Assembly (NCBI RefSeq): GCF_021155765.1
Contig: NC_060107.1
Location: 13,068,501-13,132,500 of the forward strand
DNA length: 64,000 nucleotides
From: Diprion similis
Lineage: Eukaryota > Arthropoda > Insecta > Hymenoptera > Diprionidae
Direction: 5' to 3'
Below are positions 10,690 through 36,400 of this stretch, one piece after another. The notes beneath the pieces are model-generated. The model had not been told where the DNA came from. It saw nothing but the letters and a program-made list of their open reading frames with translations, and made no database searches. Both the position numbers and the translations under genes were made by a program. Every line of letters starts with the position of its first letter. Within the stretch, counting starts at the first letter, position 1.

Positions 10690-13468
10690 GCACAACGTTA
10701 TCTCCACTTCCAACCCCGGAAATTGCGTCCAATCGAAGTGAATTTAGGATTTAATCACTCTGACTTTGAATCCGGCAAGTTGACCATTCCGAACTTATAC
10801 AGTCAGATGAAAGACTCGTCGGTGTCTTTTAGGGGGTTTCGATCTTGGGTGAAGTCGATGATAAAGTTCTCAAAAAAATTTCTCCTTTATTGGTTTTAAC
10901 GAGGATAAATTGTTGTTGAACTTTTGTAAATTTTAGGGAGTTTATTGACGTGTAATTTGATTCAAAACTCTTTGTGCAGCAATCGGAAAAGATTTATCTT
11001 CAAAAGAATTTTTACACGCGATATTTTGAAACTTTTATAACTTTTATAACTTTTACAAAAGTTTAAAATTTTTTTTTTTTAAATTGTGGTTTTATTATAT
11101 TCTTCGTATCTGTTAGGATTTTTTTGATAATTTTATTATCATGTCTTAAAACTAGTGATTAATTTTACTCTGATTAGCCCGTCAGTTGAAATGACTTTCT
11201 CGAGTGAAAAATGTTGATTTCTTGATCGAAGAAAAGTTCTATCTTTTTAAATAAAATTCTTCTTCTAAATCCATTGAGTTATAAAAACAAAGTTTCTTCA
11301 TGGGCGATGAATCTTCTCAAACTAACACGAAAAAACAAAACCGGAAGCAATCGTCCATGCAGTTGGTATTTTGAATCTATCGAAATGTCGATGGTTTTCC
11401 ACGGTTGGTACATGAACAATCCCCATATCGAGTAACGCCAATTCCATCGTTATGCCTGCGGGATGGGTAAATTTCATTTCTCAGTATAAACGAGAAATGA
11501 TTAGGGCTTAAGAAGTAGGAATGGAATAAATTTGCAATACGATTAACCGAGACCTCGTCTCACCCTTCTCTTTTATCTACTTTAACCTCTCGCCAGTTGA
11601 TTGCTATCATTTCTACAGTATCCCGTGCTCAAAGAGTAAGCCAAGTCGGAACAAATGGTGTTTTGTCAAATGTCAACTTTCCCATGGATTAATTGGCCGA
11701 AACTATTCCAATGGGAAATCAATCAGCATGTTGAACGACCGTCTCGTTTTTCTGTGTACCTGAAAAAATTGAAGTGGAAAATCAATTAACGGTATAATAT
11801 AATCACAGGAATGTTTGTCCTCACTCTGATATCGACGTAACAGCTTATCGCATGACTCATTGTACGACACATTAAGATTAAACCTGTGAACGATGGTTGA
11901 ATAATTACTGAAGCGATGAAAAATTGAGCAGACAGTGGCGCGTTTCGTGTAATCACATGCCGTAATCAATAAATCGAATAAGCCAAATCTTGGCTTTAGC
12001 TTTATTTATTTATTACTCGTCGAGACTCGGACTTGAGTTGTCAGAAGTAAAATAGTCGGGAATTGCGTTGATTCATTTTGTCAGAACGATGTTCTATACG
12101 TGATCGAATAATTACAACCCAACAAGCATACGTGGTTACACGTAACACTCACTCGATTAAAAGTCGAAACCGATGCTTGAAATAAAACGAACATTGATCG
12201 GTTTACGTGTGATCAGTGCTTCGTTCTGGGTGTAATTTAACACGGTCGAGTATTGAGTGGAACGATTAAACGGGCGAGGATAAAAAGTAGAATAAAGCAA
12301 ACAAGACGGATGTAATGATTTTTCGATAAAACCGTTGTGATTTTAAAATTAACAACATCGTTTGTAATGTCTTGTGAAAATATCTAACCCGATCAGAAAT
12401 CGGGATTAAAATTTATTTTCTCACAACTAACGGGTATAATTAAATAACATCATATTAATTAGTTGGATTTTCATCGTTTTTATACTTATTATAAAACTGG
12501 TGTACATTATAATTGACCTTATGACAAAATTCTGAAAATAGAGGTACAAATAATCGTCATAAATATTTCAACGAACACATGAACGTCGCTCAAATCTATC
12601 GCCACATACGAAGTTGGTATTTGGCTCGCGTTCTTAGTTCCATTGGGCCCCATACAAGGACCCCATAAGAACTAAGGATGGGAGATCAGCAATTAGTTAG
12701 CGCGACTTTGACTTTTTAGAACCCATAAGACCTCTGCGTTGGGCTTAAAATGTACTTTCAACAAAATTTTACTCGACAATTTGTTGTTAAAAACATCCTA
12801 GTAGTGCGGCAGGTGTGAATCTGAAATTTGTAGAGCACATATTGTGCAATTTACACGAAACGTACCTATGGGGGCGCGTTACGTTCTATGTATAGTGTAT
12901 TATACATATGTGAACGGAGTCGGAGAAATTGTCGGGTGTTTCAATCGATAGTTCAGAGGTAGTTCAATGGTAGTTGGCCGCAGTGAAACTTGTATATATG
13001 TATGCAGATATTCAGGAACAGTGACTATCCACGCTACATGTATGTACACCTAATTACAGTAGCAGTATAGTTTTAAATTGAAAATCAATCTTGTACCTCC
13101 ATATCCAGCTAGCTACCTGCCACCTAAAATGGGCGATTTTTAAACGTGTAAAAGCTACGCGAAGTGCTTCGATTTTGATACGGACTTCGAAGTGGTTCGT
13201 GGAAACGTTCGCGTCTGGCCAACAAATTAACAACAATTCAGTAACTTTTTATTCGTTAAAAATGGTCAACTAAAAAATCACACGAATATTTGAGCCCATA
13301 TTTTACGACCCAATTAGCAATTGGTATTCCCTGGTCGGAAGCGAACCTTCTCTCTATATCCCGGGGGTGTCATCATCATCTCGGGAGATCTTTGATCCCT
13401 GAAATCCGCGATTCGAGAGGAATCCTCCCGTGAAATCCGGGTGATTTTGGAGGGAAAACGATCCTAGG
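10690..13468. other. gene-free stretch 3' of the iav gene
   Basis: AT-rich, with no supported coding exon. The minus-strand iav transcript probably ends here; a minus-strand AATAAA lies at about 13248-13253, some 220 bases past the stop. A weak inverted repeat around TTCTTAGTTC occurs near 12630-12690. Confidence 0.45.
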
Positions 13469-26646
<13,178 letters not shown>

Positions 26647-28099
26647 TCAAACATCCTTGTGAAAAGTACTCGGTCTTCGTTCACCTCCACCTTATCAGAA
26701 TGCGCGAGGTTCGGCTTCCCCGGAAATTCCGGGGACCGGGAATCATCCTGTGATATTCACCGGGTTTAACCGACTGTGAGTTTTCGAACCTCGTGCATGT
26801 TCCCAGGAGTTGTTAGGCAATGACTGCGCTACGACGTCGCTCGAACTCCCTGTAATCTATAACCAGTACCTGGTGCCAGCAGACACTGCGAGGTCACCGG
26901 GTCAATTTTCCTCTAATTGCAACGGTTATCCGTGGTTCCCCACCATTTGGTACCACTTTAGAAGTCCGAGTTTGCGTCGGATTCCGCGTCACGCCGCCCC
27001 TCGCATGCCTGGCCAAACGACTAAGTGATTTTTCACCGCTCCTTCAACGCTTCTCCGTGGAATTCCCCGAGGTACTACCGCTGCCGAGGAAGCTCTGACC
27101 TGGGGGACCTTCTTCGGGGATTCGTATTGAATGTTGCCACGGGTTACCCGTAAACAAGGCGATACCGGGATTGGCTATCGGGCCTTCTGTCTGACGCTCA
27201 ACGCAACAATCGCATCCCCCCACCTTTCATGGGTGAAAAATTTGGCAGTAAGAAAATTGACGACGTCCGGAATGACGCGAGGACGAACCCCATTAGTCGT
27301 TTCCCATGCAGTGTATTTCGACCTAACACCACATGCACGAGAATCCGAATCACCAAGTCTTTTCGTTAGCGGGTCTGAGGATCAATAATGATGTATATAT
27401 TTATGCTGGCTCGTCGTTGAGGCGGTTTAAACGATATCGCGTTATATCGTGCGGCATTTGAAATTGACGTTGAAATTCAAGTTGAGGAAGAGGGAGAAAA
27501 AGATGAATAAGTGATCCGGTATGATTTCTATACATATATCTCTCGAGATAAACGTGGAACCAGCTATGATCTTGCACTATATACCTATATTGTATTCCAC
27601 TATTCTAAAGACTGCCGCCTTCCAGCTCGTCTCCTCTAATTGTCTCGAACCCTCACTGAAGTAGCCTCCACTTAGCTTCGCAGGACTGAGTTCAATCGAG
27701 CTGCTTAACTTGGTGAAATCGAGTTTCGACAAGAGCACGAACGTAGCAATTGCTGCTTTTCCACAAATTGTACTGGTCATTGTATAGATTGAGAATACTT
27801 ACAATGAATACCTGAATATGTATATCAACGTTTCAGTCAATTTACGCAAATAGCGAATATGATACCCATTATATCTTGTAATGTCCGCCATTTGTCAGAG
27901 TCGAGGAATTTACGATCATGATTATAATTCATTCGAAGACGCGATATATACGATAGCAGATAATTAGCATTCGTGTGTGAGTGTCGAACTAATGCGTGCG
28001 TTGAAATAAAAGACATCGCCTGTCACCGACAGAAAAAAAAAAAACAATGTTTTATGTATAGTTTGTACATACATTATACATAAACAGAGTGAATTGTTT
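26647..28099. other. upstream region of iav, no gene seen
   Basis: A GC-richer stretch (about 26650-27300) directly 5' of the iav start is the likely promoter and leader region of that gene. No TATA box or defined element could be assigned. Further on there is AT-rich sequence without supported exons. Confidence 0.4.
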
Positions 28100-28273
28100 A
28101 CGACTGAATGGTTTAACGCGCATGCGCTAAAATTCGAGAGGAAGTGCGGTTATTTTGTCAGGGTAACCAACATTCATAAATTCAGATATAACCTCAAAAT
28201 TTTGGTGACCCTGACAAAAGAACTGCTCTTGTTCTTGAATTTTGGTGCATTCGCATTAAAACATTCAGTCGTG
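28100..28273. mobile_element. 174-bp fold-back element
   Basis: Two arms of about 74 bp, imperfectly inverted, separated by about 25 bp. The left arm starts CGACTGAATGGTTTAACGCG and the right arm ends ACATTCAGTCG; both contain TTTTGTCAGGGT or its complement. No coding sequence. The apparent open frame crossing it is a by-product of the repeat. Confidence 0.8.
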
Positions 28274-28623
28274 GACTATACGTATATGCGGTTGAAGTCG
28301 ACAAAAGTGACACCGTATAAATTGATACGAAGAAATCGATGACTCGGTTCCAGTTTTTGATTAATGCCGGTGACGATGTGTCAGCATATAAGAGTGCGAA
28401 AGTATTAGTTGATTTCAAGTAAGAGGGCAAAAGTAGGTAGGTACATACATACAACGCATTACAAACTGACGTAATACTCATCAGAGTGTCAATATTCCTC
28501 GCAGTGCCGAACCAGGGCCAAATGAATTGTACGAACTTCGCATGTGGATTAACTAATTGTAAAGCTAAGAAGCCAAGCTGAGCCGAGTCTGGAGACGGAA
28601 GGAAGGCAGGCCGGGATACCAAA

Positions 28624-29046
28624 ATGCCGACTCAAGTGGCCGAGAGACGTGCGTTGCATATCCATCGTCGAATGGTGTTCTTTGTCGCTGCGGCTTGCCT
28701 GTATTTTCAAACCGGTTTGGCTCTAGGAGTTGCTTTCATAGACTTGTTGTTCTTCAAGTGCGCTCTGCATCCACCGTCTCGATAACCGAGAAGATGAAGA
28801 ACAGGAAGCGGTGCATCACGTGCAAGCAATGCACACAGCGCAGCTTAACTTGGCAACCATGCAGCTGTGGCAGTGCACGAGGTATTCGAAAAATTTTAGC
28901 GCATGCATGATCGGCTCGATAACTTTGGATCGTTGACCGCTTTGGTGTCTAGCGTAGTCGTGCAACTTCGGCATTTTGCGGGTGATGCTCTACGACTCTA
29001 CCTGAAGACACTTGAAGCTTGCCGCAAATCTGCCCTCGAGGCATAA
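28624..29046 (+). pseudogene. frame-disrupted small gene remnant, unrecognised
   Basis: Three successive protein-like frames follow one another without introns. Frame 1 begins with an ATG at 28624 and a hydrophobic segment (MVFFVAAACLYF, then LGVAFIDLLFF), stopping at 28785. Frame 2 (about 28755-28935) continues with an acidic, helix-like stretch (EDEEQEAVHHVQ). Frame 3 (about 28915-29046) ends with SVVVQLRHFAGDALRLYLKT and a stop. Spacings are too short for introns, so I infer frameshifts plus an in-frame stop in a decayed gene for a signal-anchored or secreted helical protein of about 135 residues. The alternative is chance open frames in a GC-richer patch. Family not recognised. Confidence 0.4.
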
Positions 29047-32000
29047 TCGATCAGGAGTAAAGTTTTAGTTGCGGTGTATAAAGCGAACTTCTTTTTTTTT
29101 TTTTTTTTTTTTTGTTATCGTTTTGTACACGGAGAGCCTCGAGCAAAGTTATATATGCCTTGTACATTATAACCAGCTTCAATTTACTGGCAGACATTTC
29201 GTTTGATTAATTTTTTTTTTTTCATCAAGTAACGCTCATACGCCGAGTCCAATTTCTAGTTATGGTTACTGTAAACTTATTAACTATTTTTGTTTTTTTT
29301 TTCCAAACTGGGAAATGTAGTTTTAAGTACAAAATGGGATCACTATGATCATTAGGAAAGGATTTTCGTATTCCGAACTGATCACAGAATTCAATTATCT
29401 AAAGTTGTGTCACACTTCTTTGTATGATAATCTGTCGTCTGGAAATTTTGTTTCACAATTGAGTAAACATGCATTTATCGTTGGATATAAGTGGCGATGT
29501 TTTTCCGTTTCGGGTATTTCAAGTTTTATCATAATTGAGCGGGTCGAATTTTATCTGTAAAATTACTTTTCGAAGAATCTATTCTATAATAATGTTGACA
29601 TACACAGAGCGGAAATTAGGTCTAATTATAATAATCTCAACTAAATATGTATATTTAATTGATACAAGGAAATATTTTTTGACACAAGTTTCACGGTTTC
29701 GAGTATTCGAGAATAATAATAACTTACCTAAGATATTATATCGTTATCTGGTGAAAAGGGTCACTGGTATACGCTTTGCGCGGATCATCCGACAATATAT
29801 TACACACGATAGCAAATGTATTCTACATTTGAACGAACAAGAGCCCATAAACTCCACCGATGATTACTCTTCGATATTATTATAGCACAAAGGTCATTAC
29901 AATACTCGTTCTCAATCAAGTTTGATCGTTCATGTGGTTTATTAGCATGCTGATATTGGGTGTCGATTCTGACACGCTGTTACTGCCATGTATAATGTAA
30001 AAATGATTGAGCAATAATAAATTTGACGAAATACCTAAAATGAAGTTTGAAAAATCGATAAAAAAAGGGCTCTGTTTCACATCGCCAAAAACGAAAATGG
30101 TCTATAAAACTTAGTCTGCAGGTTGAAGTATAATATGAGCAAGCCTTCACCAGCCTCCAAGTTTGTAAATTATTTTGAAACCGGTGTTTCTGAAAGTATA
30201 TGAATAACTCAGTTGCGCGCTTGGAAATTATGCTCCAATTAAATATTAATTATTCTCCACTTAGACTTATCATGACGTTAACAAATTCTATTAAACTCAA
30301 TCTCGCCCGGCTTTTTCCAGGAATTTAACAACGAAAAAACTCTCCGCTTGTTCAATTGTATATATATATACACTATCGTATCAATTCTATATAAACGACG
30401 TGGCATAATGTGGGATCGACATTGAAACTGTCTGCGTCAACAGAAAACTGGAATTGAAAAATTACAGTTATAGTCCCACCGATATTTAAATTCACAATAC
30501 GTATGGATTATTTATACAGGGAGTCACGTGTCACTGCCGACCAACAAAATCATCTACTCCTCCGCTCTGCAATTTGGATCAGATTAAATATTTGCTAGTT
30601 AAATTATGTTGAATCGGTTTTAACCGTATTTTCATATCGTTACAACCTTAATACGTACCGTTTATAATCCTCGTCGAGGCGAATTTTCCATGGAGTGCGG
30701 AAATCTTGGCGGTTGAAAATTCGCGATAATCGTACTCAAATAACAATCTGTGATATTTATTATACGCTGCACGTGTAAAATGACAGGGCTTATTTATTCA
30801 CGGAGTAATCTTACACTTTATCGATTAGAGTGGGTCCATCCCCTGTATACATATATACATGTATATATACCTATATGTATATAAATATAACTTGTTGAAG
30901 GCGAATTGTAAAATTGACTTGCCTGTCACGTGTTTTCGACTAACTCCTAACTCAACGATCCTCTTTCCTCTTGGAGTATAATTTAGCCCCAGGATAACTT
31001 GACTTTGCAAGACTTAATTTTACGACTTGCGTTATCGTCCGTTTAAAGGACCCTTCGAAGGTAACGAACCATCTTTTTAAGAACGCACGTAACGCGATAA
31101 CTAACTTGGTAACCTTTCAATTAAGGTGGCCTAGCTCCCCGGCAATTGGTCTTTCGCTGGTGTAATTATCTTCTTCCACAGGATTAAAGATCTCGCAATT
31201 ATTCCGGTCACTCTGTTGTGGAGAGAGGCTACGCCAGCTGCAAAGCGATCGCCCCCACTCGCCAGGCTTCGGCATTTTTTCATACTTTTTCTCCTTACAA
31301 TCGCCGGCGATATTATGTGCCTACCTGGCATTGCGAAAGTGTAATAGGCGAAAGGACTCGCATGGGTCCTGCGGCCGAGTGGCCCACAAGGCCCAGCGCA
31401 CAAGCGGCGCACTGTATATACAGATCACCTAGAAAATTCAAATACCGATGACAGCTAAATTTCTGGTTGTACAATAACATTGTTCTGCAAAAGAAAACTT
31501 TTTTCTTCACCTTCTTATTACTATGTATAATTATCATAGATTTGATGCTCCTGAATCAAAATATATGTAGTAAGAAAAAGTTTTTTCTTTTTTTTTAAAG
31601 GGCTTTATTATTTATAGTTTCAAGAACATTTAGAATTTTTTTTCATCGAAATTAATAACAAAATGACGGCATGGCGCATGTCGTTTGTTACGTGAGTCCG
31701 TTATGCCGCCATTTTGTCATTAATTTCAATGAAAATTTTTGAAAATTATCCTGAAACTATAAATAATAAAGCCCTTGAACTCGAACTGCTTTAAGCGTAT
31801 TCATTTTCTCAAAAAAAAAAAAAACACTTCTAACAATGATAAATTTCTATTGCAGAGAAAAATCAAACAAAATTCTGTCAACGAAATATATTAGCTTGTG
31901 AGAATTAAGAATGCAAATTGCTTCGAGTAAACATAAGCTTTCTGTACTAAAATTTCGTCGCTTCATTATCATTTTTCCGAGTGTATATTTGTTACTAACA

Positions 32001-33429
32001 ACGTTCATTTCAAAACTCGCAGAAAGTTGCATATATAATTAACGTTGTATGCCTCATTCAAGTGATGTAAGTGCGAATTTTACAGAAAAGGCTCATGAAT
32101 TCATAAGCTTCATAAATATATTCTAGGCTCAATATAATGAGTAGAACTAAGTTACATTGGCACGTTTTCTTTCTATTCAACTTTACTTACACAAGCCGTT
32201 TCCGAGTATTAATCATCGTGTGTTGGCAGAGTGATAATTTTCAAAACCGCAGGTTTCATAATCCAACTCTGTCCGCATATTGAAAGAATTCGTATAGCTT
32301 GAGTAAATTGAGTATATAAAATACTAATTTTATAAGAATGACCCAAGATGGTTGAAAGAAAAAAAAAAGAATAAATAAACGTAATTAGTTTAACGACCAT
32401 GAGCCGGATGATGAATTGCCGTTTTGTTTGCAGGTTATTAAACCGCCAAACAACGGAAATAAAGGAAAATGTCGATTGACCCAACAAATGAATAACGCGC
32501 GTCTTTGTCTCTTCAACTGCAGGGTACTTCACCCTGCAATAATATAGTTCAACGAATATAGCGTTATACAAAGCAACCAAACATTCGAAAAAAATGAAAA
32601 AATTTTTCCTCGCATGCCGACAATAATTTTAACCTTATATTATCGCTTCCTGCAGTCCACGCATCAGGTATCCCGTACAATAGACGTTATACACAGGTGA
32701 AAAGTTACATGCCCACACGATATAACGACTAATTACACGTTCTACGTGACGGACAATTTCTCGAATGAATTATCTGTTTGCTCGTTTTCCATGAATCATG
32801 AAACGGGGAAGCGAGTTTAGCTGCATTAATCAAAGCGAAGGGGGGAGAGGACAAGGTCACACCGCGTCGAGAATCTGCTAGAACATTAAACGCCCGCAAG
32901 TTGGCCACACATTGATGGATGTAGAACATAACCTATAGGTACGACTATCCCCCCCCCTCCCCCCAAACTCTTCGCAAGCTCCAAATAATAATCGCTATCT
33001 CCGTGATGATTATCGTTGTTCTCCGAGTAAGTAGCGACGTTGAATAAGTTGAACTGTATCTCCCAACTGCCGTCAAGCTTTGAGCGTAAGGCAACCTTTG
33101 TCCGTTTGCTTGTGTGTTCCTATTTGGTGTATAAACGTTGCGTGCACTCGAGTCGTTGCCGAGATACACGTAAGCGTGAGGGACGGTCGCCGTGTTGAAA
33201 CGTCGCGATTGGTCGGCCGTCGGTTGCCTTCTGGCATATAGTAACTAGCGGGAAAAATTCAGCTGCAGAACATTACCGGGATTTGAGTGAGTCAGTTGAG
33301 TGACCTTGATTGAGAGTTGTGCTTCGCGTTAGCGATCCTTCGTTATACTTGGCTTTTTCGTTCCTACATATTTTTTGAATTGATCGTTCTTACTCGTTCA
33401 GCGCACAAGTTTTTACGGGATTAGTCGAC
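29047..33429. other. gene-free stretch before the icarapin-like gene
   Basis: AT-rich, with T tracts at 29090-29113 and a fold-back at 31597-31777. No supported exon. The last few hundred bases (about 33180-33429) are the likely promoter and leader of the icarapin-like gene; a TCAGT initiator-like sequence occurs near 33292. Confidence 0.4.
31597..31777. mobile_element. 181-bp fold-back element
   Basis: AAGGGCTTTATTATTTATAG on the left is mirrored by CTATAAATAATAAAGCCCTT on the right, with inner pairing through AAAATGACGGCAT and its partner GCCGCCATTTTG. No coding capacity. No clear target duplication. Confidence 0.8.
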
Positions 33430-36400
33430 ATGAAGAGCGCGTTTAGCCTACTGATCTTCGCTTCGGCTCTGTTCGCCGTCGCCTTCGCTTATCCAGGTAT
33501 TAATTTCATTATTTTATTATCAACGAGCAGTTGCATGTAATTGATTCTTTATAAAGTTTTGCTATTTTTCACTTTATTTCATTTCCTTTATTCGTTCTGA
33601 TATTCTTTATTGTCTGATGAAATGAAGGTACAAAAGTTTGAGATTCGGCCTCTCTGAAATCGATGTTTAAAATTTTGTGCCGTAGAAGTCCCTAACAGTG
33701 CATTATATGTTTATTGGTATGTGTGTGTGTAAGAGTTGAAATATAATTTTCAATCTAGCTTTTAACCGTTTTCGAGAAGTGAAATATTTTCCGCATGGGA
33801 TTGTAGACGGTGAAGTTTAATAAATCTGCAATGCTACACATCCAGACAAGTTCAACCGGTTTTAAAATTGCAAGATTTTTTATGCGTCACCGGTATCACG
33901 TGATCACTTGCAATAATCCGGCTTACTGCGCAATATAGAGAATATACTTCGTATGCCTATAATGTGTATAATATGCACATCCGTTTATATGAATATACTT
34001 CATACGTCGTCGACGTGTGACAAATCCAAACAGAAAATTCGCATTATTTCGATATACCGTAACAAATACGAGAACGAAACAATTGGTGATTAACGAGGCA
34101 GTGAAAACAATCAACGCCTTCTAGAATGTGCTCCATTTTTCAAAATCGTTCGAATTGTTACCCGCATTCTGAGTCACGAGGTTGAAATTGGTAACGTAAA
34201 CGTGATAAAAGATCGACAAAAATCATTATTTCGTAACTTGACAATCACTTTGACGGTATTGAGTGTTTCTAACTGTGAAATTTGTTCCTAACAATGTAGA
34301 ATAACGATTTTTGTCCAACATATTGTTACAAAATCGTGACCAACTTCAATCTCTCATTTTATCGTACTAAATGCGAAAACCTAGAATACCTACAGATTTA
34401 CGGGTCTGCCCTAGTCGATTTCGACGTTGTCGTACATACCTGGAATTATCCCCGTTCTACATGCAATCCTGAACAAAACCCTTCCAACACATTTTCATTT
34501 AATCAAAAAATAAAGAAATGTGAAGATTTCCACGAACAGGGCTGTTATACCCTTTTTTGCGTTTGAAATAGGCGGATTTGAATAATTCGTTATACGTATA
34601 TACGACAGCGTCGAAATCGACTATGGCTCCCGCTTAACCTCAAATATTCTGGATACACTCCTCTTAAATAAATATGGAATCGGAGAAGAACATAGAATAC
34701 TTATATTCACTTATACTATAATGCGTTGAACTGTCTCGACTCATGAGTTACGTACGTGCATCGATCCGCATGTGCAATGCATGAACGTATTAAGTTCTGG
34801 ATCATTCGGTAGTCATAAGCGTACGTGTCATGGAAGAGACGATATACTCGTATCTGCGTCGTTAAGTTTGAGCCAGCGTTATACATGGACAGCATATGGG
34901 GATTGAGGTTCATGTACAAACATACATCGACAGGCACATGTAGGATAGATACGCGGTTATGTCTAGCGTGAAATTCAATTGTTACCTGCGTATACGCGCG
35001 TTATCCGGTCGTTCTGTTTAATCGAATGTAATCCCAAAACGGAAACACCTTTTCAACAGGTGCGGTTTTGTCGTCGCCGGTTTCTGAAAATGTATGTTAC
35101 ACATACGTTTCAAAGCTGCCCAAATGTTTTGCCTATCCCTATACTTTATCCATCCCGCCAAACACTATGTACGTCCTATCGACACAAATTTTATGTAGAC
35201 AATGCTATAAAATATATATCCATGCATGTCGAAGCTTTACGGTTATATCCGTGAGAGGTTTTTCGCGTAGAAGAATTACATGGGTAGGTTTTTTTTTTTG
35301 TTCTTTTGTTTGATAGTATAAATTATTCAACAACCGTTTGCAAAAGCGAATACCTATACCGTCTAAAACGAAATGCTGAAAACTTTTTATCTGTATCAAC
35401 TTTAAAAATACTTACATACAAACGAGCTCCGTTATCTCTCGGTGTGTTTATAACTGTGCTATACTTTTACACGTATTTATTTTTAGACTTACGACAATTT
35501 TCGAGTTTTACAATTTCATGTTACGAAAACAGTCAGCTCACATAAACATGTTAACTAAGTATGTAACAAATATTTTTAAAGTATTTCAAAGGTAGTGTGA
35601 ACCTTCGCTTATTTATATATAACTCTTATAATAATACGAACAGATATTGAATTTTCCTGTAACGTATCAAGAATTCATCCTGCAAACTTACTTCCATAAC
35701 ATTAAAAGAAGAGTCAAGAGATGCACGGTGGTGCTGCGCAGTTGGCGTTTTGTTTTCTTATTTTTCTCCAACTAGAAGTTTACTACCGGTATTCGCAGTC
35801 TCGCTGTGCGATGTATTATTCTGAACTTTGTTAAGCAAGCTGAGCACGGCGAAAAGTTATTTTTCAAAAAAAATGTATGCCGTTTTTTAATGAAAAGTTA
35901 TGCAAATATTCAAAAATAAGAATAATATAATGAATATGTAATCGGTCCAAGGTGTCTGGTATAAAACAAAGTTTATAATATCATCTTTCAGTTTGTCGAA
36001 TTAGGCATATATTCCGCTCTATATCTGAAACATAAAATATTCACCGCCTATGCAGATAAAAACCAAACAGTTTTCTGCAGTACCTTTTATTTCATAACCA
36101 TATTTTTTTATTTATACATGCATAGATTTTTTATGCCCCTCCTCTGTTTATTTATCCATAGCGGTTTCACCCCGGCATGGCACGTATCAATTCCGGAGAC
36201 CCGAAAAGAGCCCCAGCCTTTCGTTCGATATCCATCGACCATTAATGTGAGAGGTTTGGGCGCATTGTGCGCCACCACGTTTCTCTGTATAAGAACCGGG
36301 TTCCAGAATGTGAACGTTGACTTTTCCGGCTAACCGTAATGTACTCGGGGCTTGTGATTATTGCCCACGTAGCTGCATGTGAAGGAGGGCTCACCTCCAC

